A DNA stretch of 64,000 bases, taken from NCBI GenBank assembly GCA_963693305.1, contig OY855911.1, positions 30,458,939-30,522,938 of the forward strand. Reading direction: 5' to 3'. This DNA comes from Meandrina meandrites (taxonomy: Eukaryota; Cnidaria; Anthozoa; Scleractinia; Meandrinidae). Shown here in pieces: positions 56,523 through 64,000 of this stretch. Both the position numbers and the translations under genes were made by a program. The notes below the pieces were generated by a model. It worked only from the letters and a program-made list of their open reading frames with translations. It searched no databases and had not been told where the DNA came from. Every line of letters begins with the position of its first letter. Position 1 is the stretch's first letter.

Positions 56523-58822
56523 CCAGGAAAACTGTAGAAATTTTAGCTCAACTATGTTTCATTTGTAGGGATTTGTAACAGGATTTGCTCTTATGATGTC
56601 CCACTGTCACTGACAAAAGATTGGTTCAACACTGAAAAACTAGAAAGCCTAGCCTGATGGTCAGATGATCCATGTATTGAACTGAATTATTGGAGAGTAC
56701 AGTAGCACCTGTTGGCTGGTGGATGAAGGTAAACAGGGGTCTTTGACACCATGAAGGAACCAGCATGGGAAAGGAGAGTAAGATACAGGGTAAAATCTTA
56801 AATTTGGCATGCCAACAAGTTGTGCCACAAAGAGACATTTGTGGAATCCAAAAAAAAAAATAGTGTTATCGTCTTAGTGATTAAGTGCCATAGCTAGTGA
56901 AAAGAAGTTGCATTGTTAAATATTTCTATTTTTTTATTTTCTATCTATTATGACATATGACACTCTATACACCCTATTCATAAATGGCCGCCAGTGTTTT
57001 CGATCTTTGGAAAGATTACAGTGTAAATTGTACTTTAAACACACAGGCCAAAATAGAAATATGTGTATGCAGTCTTGACCCCAAATTATATCTCAATGAG
57101 AAGTACTGAATACTTCATTAAAAAAGCAGCTGAAAAGGTGAGGCCTGAAAGACTCAGGCTTGCCTTCCCCTGTACAAGTGCTAACATTTAAAAGCGTTCC
57201 AACTTTGTAGCTTCTTGACCAAAGCACTCAAAATTCTTTTTAGACAACTTCAAGTTGGAGCATTCATTTATAGGATATTATTGCATAGAAAAGAAAACCT
57301 AGCCAAACAAAGTTACAAGGTGGCCATTTATGAAATATCCAGGATGTTGCATGTATTTGCCTCCATGAAAAGAAATATTCCAAAACATTTCAGGATGTTT
57401 GTTGTTAATATTAGACTAGAAAAGAATTTTAAGACATTCTAAAATTTATAGCATATGAAGGTATTTTTTTATAATTTTATTAGAATGAATTGATATGTAA
57501 AGATTCTGTTACTTTAATAGCTTAGCAGCTCTTCTCATTTTAAATTGTCTCAATTTACATGTGATTATGCTTTGGGAACCTACAATTCAAGTTTAATTCA
57601 AAATCTTTTGCATCACAAAGTAGTATTGAGTTCTCTTTTCAAGCCACTCTGCACATATAATGCTCCCACAAGCAGAAATGACAGTCCATTGCAGGTTGTC
57701 TAAACTAGCAACTTGTTAGATTTCCTGATCTCACATGCCGACATCATATTTGACAGTCCGAATTTGCGATCTTGAAAACATTGCCATAGGCCACATTGAA
57801 GTGTCTTCACTCAACATTGCTCAGTGATTGGGTAAATAAACCAGCATCCTGTACTCCAAATTTGGAAGAAATCAGAAGTAACACAATTTTTTGGTGATTT
57901 TTTGTTTTATGGGTCACTGGTGACCCCATGATCACAAAGCGTGACCAGAATTTAATTATCACTACTGGATCAAGAGAATAGAAATATTCTAAACGCTGTA
58001 CCAATTCCCAACCCCAAAGAACTGTTATAAGAACTGTTATATGGTAAATATGTCGTAAAACGGGTAGTGGCGTGTATCCAAAGTGGTTAAGCTCTCATTT
58101 TTTAATCATTCATCACAAGAACATTGGGTTTACAACCACAAGCTCAAGCAAGCCAAACAAAGGATATGCAACTATAATCAAACCAAGAAATTTAAGTATT
58201 AATGTTTTCCACTTAATCTAATCCATCTTTACATATACTGTAATTACCAGACAGATTAATCCAGTTGTGAAATTATCAAAGCATAACTTATGAAAAATGT
58301 TCTTTTTTGTAAATATAAATAAGAAAGTTCCACCAACTCTGCAAACAACAAAAACAGTACTAGTTTTGAAGAATATGTTCCAGATATTATCTTGTTCCTT
58401 AGAGATCATATTTGTTTAATGTATCAGCCAAATGGAACGATAAAAATTTATTTTCAGTGTATATCAATTTTACAGGAGCAGTTAAAATCCTGAAATGATT
58501 TTTCTTGTATTAAGTTTTTGTTGGGAGTGGAGGGGGGGGGACCTATGCTTCATTACCTGAGCACAGTTCATGCAGCATGCCCCCTATATCATTAAATCAC
58601 CCACTCTTGCAACTTTTCCATTAACGAATTGTTCACAAAGTGTGATTTAAAAATTGAAACTGGCTGAAATCCAACAACTTGGAGAAATTTATGGCTAATT
58701 CAAATTTTTTGTACATGTATATAAAACTCCTTTTTTAAAAAAATTTAAGTAAGAAATACTTCGTAAAAAACGATGATTTGGACAGTGACTTTAGACACAT
58801 GTCAATTATGACATGCTGCACG

Positions 58823-60193
58823 CTACTGTTCGTGTCGCCATTTCTTTATTCCGGTTTCGGTCGCACTGGCGTCATGGTTTCTCTTAATGTGCCTTAAGAG
58901 ATGTCCCCCCTGATTTGTCCCGTACTTGCAATGCTCGCAGTGGAACCTTTTAGGCAGGTGTACTGCATTAATATGGTTCCTCAAATCATCCAGAGATGAA
59001 AATGCCTTGCCATCACCTGTTGATAATAAAACACACTGCAGTTAGTCGGTTATGCAGTTCTTTAAACTCAGGGTGAGTCATGGCCTTCCAGGTTCAATCT
59101 TGATGCATGTCATTTAGAAGATGGCATAATGTTTGTCGGATTTGTACAAGCTCCATGAAGAGTATGATGGGATGTCCTCTCTCCGTCACTGGACAGTAGT
59201 GTTTACAAGTTTTGAGCTTACCTGGTATTAGCAGACCACAAGTGTCGCTGCATTTCTCTACTATCCTCTTGATGTAGAGATGTACAATGGATGATTTTTC
59301 AGCCCAGCCTCCGAGCCTCTTCAGCTGCTCAATTTGGTCCGTTTGAAATCGCCCACCATTTTCCATAGCGTGACTCAAGACAAAGCAAGTAGCAAATCCC
59401 TAGAAAAGAGAAAATATATTTATTGTTGTAGAATATACCCATGCAATAAATTTGCTTTCCCCATAAACGTACCATGTAAGTGTAGGGCCATTCAGTATTA
59501 TTACAGTACTTTGTGTATTGGGTGTGTCTGAAATCAAATTCATTTTATGCTTTTCTTTGTAATCTTCTTACCGATCTATAGCTGCAGCGAGACAACTGCA
59601 CTTCGTCAAACCCAGCGTCTGCTACATATGCTCTTTTTGATTGCCTTCCCGAGCCCACTCATGTCGAGAGGCTTATTCTGGAAAAGTGTTGTAAGAACAG
59701 TATCAGAAAGAATTAGTTTTCTTATATGTTTCAACTGCATTGGTAACTCAATCACTCATTGCCGTTTTTCAGTGAATTGCCATTTACTAACACAACCTTG
59801 TTAGTGTTCAATTTTAAGCACATTGCAGAATTGTGCATCTGTATATTGCTCCATTTTTCCTTCTTCAAATGTTAAGTCTGCCTAATGTAGCTTCTTTTAC
59901 AATAAGTGTCTGTTTTCTACTGTACAAAATTTGTATCCTGAGCTGTTTCAGTGGTATTTTTCCCAGCAACATTTTTTTAAAGTCATTTTTCTCGTGATGG
60001 TTAACCTTCAATACTTACCATAAGGGTCTGTGTGCTTGTGTCAACACCACACAGTAGTGGCCAAAACGCTGCACACGGTCTTATTTCAAAGGTTTTTTTT
60101 GTCCACGCCTCCATCTTTGCCAAATGCAAGAAACCCAACGTTGCTGTGCAATGGGGACTTTCGTCTCCAATTGGTGTGAATGTGTATTGCTGT
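58823..60193 (-). CDS. Tyrosine-recombinase-like catalytic module 2 with C2H2 zinc finger
   Basis: Four exons on the minus strand: A' 60193-60019, B' 59684-59579, C' 59399-59222, zinc finger 59016-58823 with stop TAG. A' (TATLGFLHLAKMEAW) aligns with the Arg-I region of tyrosine recombinases. B' ends in the Arg-II motif, SYRS leading into GFAT of C' (like RHTFAT in phage integrases). C' holds LKRLGGWAEKSSIVHLYIK, matching the LGH...Y box, with Tyr as the presumed nucleophile. The C'-finger junction is phase-consistent (phase 1). The last exon encodes FHCEHCKYGTNQGGHLLRHI then KRNH, a C2H2 finger. B' carries a net +1 frameshift, so this module may be inactive or B' may be skipped. The fold assignment is inferred from motif order. 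Confidence 0.6.
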
Positions 60194-60753
60194 CTAGAAG
60201 GATGGTAAGTTATGTGCTCAGAAGGTGTTTTAATGTGACTATTGCTTTCCCATTCATTCTCATGTGGTTTCTTTTGATCGAGTTTTAGTTCTGGATAGCT
60301 ATGTTCAGAACTTTACTTAATACCTGCATTGAGAAAAATAGAAATAGTCCTCCATACTACCACAAACATTCCTTTTCTCCACTCATCACAAAGACATGGA
60401 TGAGTTATGAATGCATCTTAGTTATTATGGGAGTGAGTGATGTGGTTGAGATCACAGAAGGGAGGTTTTTCAGTCAAAAAATGGAACATTAAGACATGTT
60501 TCCTTGAATACATGGGCCCACAATTAATTGGCATGGCATGCCTTATAACATCCTGTTTTGCCAATTCACCACAAAATTGTTTAAACATTTCAAAATTTTC
60601 TCCCAAAATTGGCAAAAATAACACTATGAAAACTGTTATTCTAATTAAGCATTTTCCTTCATATCCAGGGATTTGGTGACCCGCATGGGAGACCAGGAGA
60701 TTTGTTGTGTATGACCTTGGGCACGGACGTCACCTACAGGATGTTGCATTTAC

Positions 60754-61844
60754 CTGGTATCAGCAACCCACATGTGTCACTGTATTCTTCAACTATTCAT
60801 TTGATGTAGAGATGAACTACTGATGATTTTTCGGCCCACCCTCCGAGGCGTTTAAGCTCCCACCGTTCTCCATAACATGGCTGAGCACAACCCGGGTTGC
60901 AAATCCCTGAAAAAGTTTAAAAAGTAGTGCTTTGAAAATTGTGTGGTGTGATTGACATATCTGTCAGGAGTGGTGTCAGTACATAAGTGCCAGTTACTTC
61001 TTTATTCCATTTATTGACTTAGAGTAGAGGTCAGAGTTACAGATGCCCCACTGGGGGCTATAATGATTGAGTAGTTTCAGATGGCAAACCAAAACAAATT
61101 CACAGACTGGAAGTTCTATTTTGCGTCAAAACGCCACTTGGCAGTTCAAGAAAAAGAGGCAAAATCCAGCATAGTTGGCATATACATGCAGTCTGTTTCC
61201 TTTACCTGTTGCTTACTGATCTGTAACTGCGATGAGACAACAGTACTACATCCAACCCAGCTTTGGCAATGGTCTTTTTTATGGCTCTTGACATCATGTC
61301 TGTTGTTAGTGGTTTATTCTGAAAAAGTATTGCATAACGATGGTAGTGAAAAACATTACCTCCAAGAATTTTTGTCCTGATTTAGTCTTTGCTATAATTG
61401 GTTACTTTTTCCTTTGTTTTAAAAATTATAAAAACCTGCAACTGCAATTTGCCAATTAAATTGTGTCAAGTGTACCAAGTCATCCAACAACCATCTGTTT
61501 TGCAGTCTCTAAAGCCATCATCTAGTTCATTTTGATTTACTAAAGATAAGTATTTGACAATCAAACTCTTCTGATGGTTTCCGCAAAGACATTAACTCTA
61601 TGATATTTCAAGTATTACTTGGTATTATGCAATTTTAAATGCATTACTCAGGGTCTGTGTACTTGTGTCTACTGCACACAACAAAGGCCATGATTCTCCG
61701 ACTTTGCGAAACTGAAAGTCCTTCAGTGACCACACATCCACCGGCTCAAGCATAAATGCCTCCCTTTTAGCTAGGTGCAAGAAACCTAAAGATGCAGTGC
61801 AGTAGGAACTGCCCTCCACCAGTGGCATAAAGGTGTACTCCCAT
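60754..61844 (-). pseudogene. Tyrosine-recombinase-like catalytic module 1 (tandem copy)
   Basis: Exon A 61844-61648 is open (WEYTFMPLVEGSSYCTASLG, ending VDTSTQTL), but its donor is altered (GTAATG, wrong phase for exon B). Exon B 61318-61217 is exactly 34 codons and intact (KKTIAKAGLDVVLLSHRSYR). Exon C 60906-60754 lacks 25 bp relative to C' and has a stop just after HLYIK. Module 1 is thus damaged where module 2 is intact, and the reverse holds for exon B. Confidence 0.6.
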
Positions 61845-62655
61845 CTGCCAAACAAAGGTATGTTATGTGATAAGAGAAAATGTTCCAATATTTTACCACC
61901 AGGTACCCCTATTTTCAATCAGATCTTTTGACATAGTTTAGATTTTGGAACCTCAACCATGTCAAGCTTATCTTAAGTGAGAAATTGTACTTCACCAGAA
62001 AACAATTTAAAGCATTTTGTTTCAGCTTATTATTTCCAAATCAAGGAAAAAGGAAAGAGTGTGTACTGTCCCTGTAATCTCCTCAAATTCCAATGGTCCG
62101 GGATACTCAGGAGAAGAGTGGTGAAAGGTGAAAGTGGCATGGTTGGGATGTACATTTCAGTGTGGTTGCAACTGGTTTAATGTAAATCATCTGAATGCAT
62201 TTTTTGGAATACACCCACCTTTGTGCCCTGTTAGCAGCATTATTTTTTTCATGGATCATGGTGATCGTCATGAACTGAGGCCAAGGATGTCATCCCACCT
62301 GCCAATTCATATGTTACAAATCAACCAGTCAACCAACTCGTTAAGTGTTTGTATGTAGATGACTGCCTGTTCACCCTGCACTCTGATTGAATGAAGCTCG
62401 GTCTGGAGCAAGACTTTAAATAAAAAGGAAAACAAAGAAGTGCATGGATGAGTTCAACATCTCACCAAAATCCGTAAGTATATATTTCTTTTACATGTGT
62501 AAAGCTATCACTGCATTTTCTGTAAGTACTTTGGAAATAGGGCTAATATGCATATACATACAACAATTGAAATATACAACAAGATATACACAACAATTAT
62601 TGAAAACTACTACTCATGTATAGTTTTTTCCTTTGCAGGTATGGAATCAATAGAG

Positions 62656-63010
62656 GTCTCCACCAGCCTATGTTCTACTAGGTTTTTCTTTGGTGGAATA
62701 AGTCCTATAGTTGTATGCTGAGGGAATGCACTTCAGCCTCTCCTCCTGCCTTCGTTATCCTACAATTTGAATCACACACAGCGACACCATTTGCCCTTTT
62801 TTTATTCTTTTTTAATCTCTCCTGTATTCCACATGAACCTTTTTCATGGCAAAATGCCTCTTGCTTGCATTTGTCAAAAAAATTGTGACCTAGCAGCGTT
62901 GTTGATGCCCATGATGTCCAGGATATGTTCAAAGTCCTGTTTGAACATCAGTTGCTCTATTGGAAGCATTGGCACATCTCCAACTGCTCCCCTCAGAAAT
63001 TTTCTTGTCG
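62656..63010 (-). pseudogene. X/Y block of the recombinase family, frameshifted
   Basis: Reads GDVPMLPIEQLMFKQDFEHI then LDIMG...NNAARSQFF. A 7-T run (6 T in the plus-strand copy) then shifts the frame to FDKCKQEAFCHEKGS and IQERLKK. The same block in two pieces appears at 49.6 and 50.9 kb. Position and pattern suit the start of the catalytic domain, but this copy is broken. Confidence 0.5.
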
Positions 63011-63276
63011 TGCTGCCATTAGCTTAGGGTACATCTTTCCGGGACTACTGTGATTGTTACTTATTTGCTATGGATAGAAGTTAAATCAATGGAATTGGAC
63101 TTTTTTGTGAAGTTGGAAATGTAAATTGCTATAGTAAATTGTTACATAAAGTGAAATTGGTTATGTTTGAACAATCATATGCATCTTTTCAAGGTTATCT
63201 GTCAAAGGAAAGGTAGCCAGTTCAGCATACTGACGTCTTAATAATAGCGTTTTGGATAAAATTTTGTGGCACTAAC

Positions 63277-64000
63277 CCACATGCATAACCCTTTATAAAG
63301 GTTGTTCAGGATGGGAGGAAACGAAAATCCAGCATCAGACAGTGCAATACAAAATGCTTTTATGTCAACTTCTTTAATAGGAAATCCCACCACTTTTCCT
63401 GGGTAAGCATTGGAATGCCAAACAAGAAACAGCTGTCTTGCATCTTGTATTGATCGTATCTGAGAAAAAGAAAATAATTTAGATACCGGTAATTCTTTGA
63501 CGGTTTGTTTTCACCATAGAAAACTGTAAACCAATGATGTTTAAAGAAAAAATATGGCAGATGCTTATACAGTAGAAAAAATTACATTACAGTATACTTT
63601 TAGAACAATAAACAGCGAATAAGGGATTAGCCTGGTTTTTTACAATTTACTCTAGGTGCAAGTGTGTCAGCAATTTGGCATGACAAAAAAATTATTCTTG
63701 TAAAATGCAGAGACATAAGACCTTCCATTTTAATGCAGGACATAACATATCATGTCTTGACTATCATGTATTAGCAGGAATTTATTGTTACCAACTTATT
63801 CATGAAATGCAAGATATTGTTTAGGAATGTAAATGTGATTGTCCTCTTTGTTAAGATCACATGATGACATGTCTATGATTTATCATAGACAAAATGTATC
63901 GTCACTGACCGTTCCAGGACTGTGGGTCTCTAAATACATTTTTTTTGCTCTGTTCGGATCTTTGGAAGCATCTCCAAGGCTACCTTCAAAATTTGTAGCC
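63277..64000 (-). CDS. N-terminal (core-binding-like) exons of the recombinase gene, partial
   Basis: Two exons, 64000-63910 (open at the window edge, donor GTCAGT) and 63459-63277 (61 codons, acceptor CTCAG, donor GTTAGT), joined in phase 0. The second reads KEVDIKAFCIALSDAGFSF then ILNNLYKGLCMW. This resembles the SAM-like DNA-binding core domain that precedes the catalytic domain in tyrosine recombinases (a 'linear run then Fxx-L-x-x-G-x-S' helix pattern). The gene's start lies beyond the window. Resemblance is by pattern, not by search. Confidence 0.5.

Larger units (their letters stand above)
55201..58822. other. Region without supported genes
   Basis: AT-rich. It contains the MITE at 56142-56330 and the (AAT)n run at 56457-56520. 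The short open frames have no known motif. A G-run lies near 58531. Confidence 0.45.

Noticed and set aside
61217..61318. Reading exon B alone as having the classical HxxR motif
   Set aside because: The His lies one residue too far (HRSYR) and is not conserved in the B' copy. The recombinase call therefore rests on the whole motif order, not on this histidine.

Overview
This looks like nuclear DNA from an animal, most probably an anthozoan cnidarian (coral or anemone). The evidence is AT-rich DNA, spliced genes with GT-AG introns, a crowd of short inverted-repeat transposons, LINE and SINE copies, an intron-containing eukaryotic tRNA, and gene content (Shaker K+ channel, phage-type lysozyme, TRAPPC14, LAMTOR4). 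There are no bacterial operons. Because the genes are spliced, I rebuilt exons by hand from splice sites, reading-frame phase and family resemblance.

Layout. 0-4.9 kb: a decayed LINE and several foldback repeats. 4.97-6.22 kb (+): an intronless Shaker-family Kv subunit with an altered S6 gate motif. 7.7-11.1 kb: MITEs and a composite Harbinger-like element. 11.3-15.9 kb (-): a six-exon coiled-coil protein gene. 17.4-20.0 kb (-): a secreted T4-type lysozyme fused to a granulin-like module. 21.6-27.8 kb (+): its head-to-head paralogue, in which a catalytically dead lysozyme-like domain is spliced to a very long Ser/Thr-rich mucin stalk, a SEA-like domain, a transmembrane segment and a cytoplasmic tail. 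A hAT element with an 8-bp target duplication sits in its intron.

28.7-35.4 kb (+): TRAPPC14, ten exons. 38.3-40.7 kb (-): LAMTOR4, four exons, converging on TRAPPC14. The two orthologues are also convergent neighbours on human 7q22.1, so this appears to be an ancient microsyntenic pair. An intron-bearing tRNA-Arg(CCT) lies just upstream of LAMTOR4. 40-48 kb: tRNA-like B-box fragments, a large inverted-repeat pair and a fairly fresh 5'-truncated CR1/L2-type LINE.

49.5-64 kb: exons of an intron-bearing tyrosine-recombinase-like gene family ending in a C2H2 zinc finger. On the minus strand there is a core-binding N-terminus and two tandem copies of the catalytic exon set. A broken, rearranged copy lies in the opposite orientation on the plus strand, interrupted by a MITE. 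The gene runs off the right edge.

The two regions most worth following are the lysozyme/pseudolysozyme-mucin pair (a possible secreted enzyme plus membrane-anchored relative in mucosal immunity) and the zinc-finger tyrosine-recombinase cluster. Functions are inferred from sequence alone.
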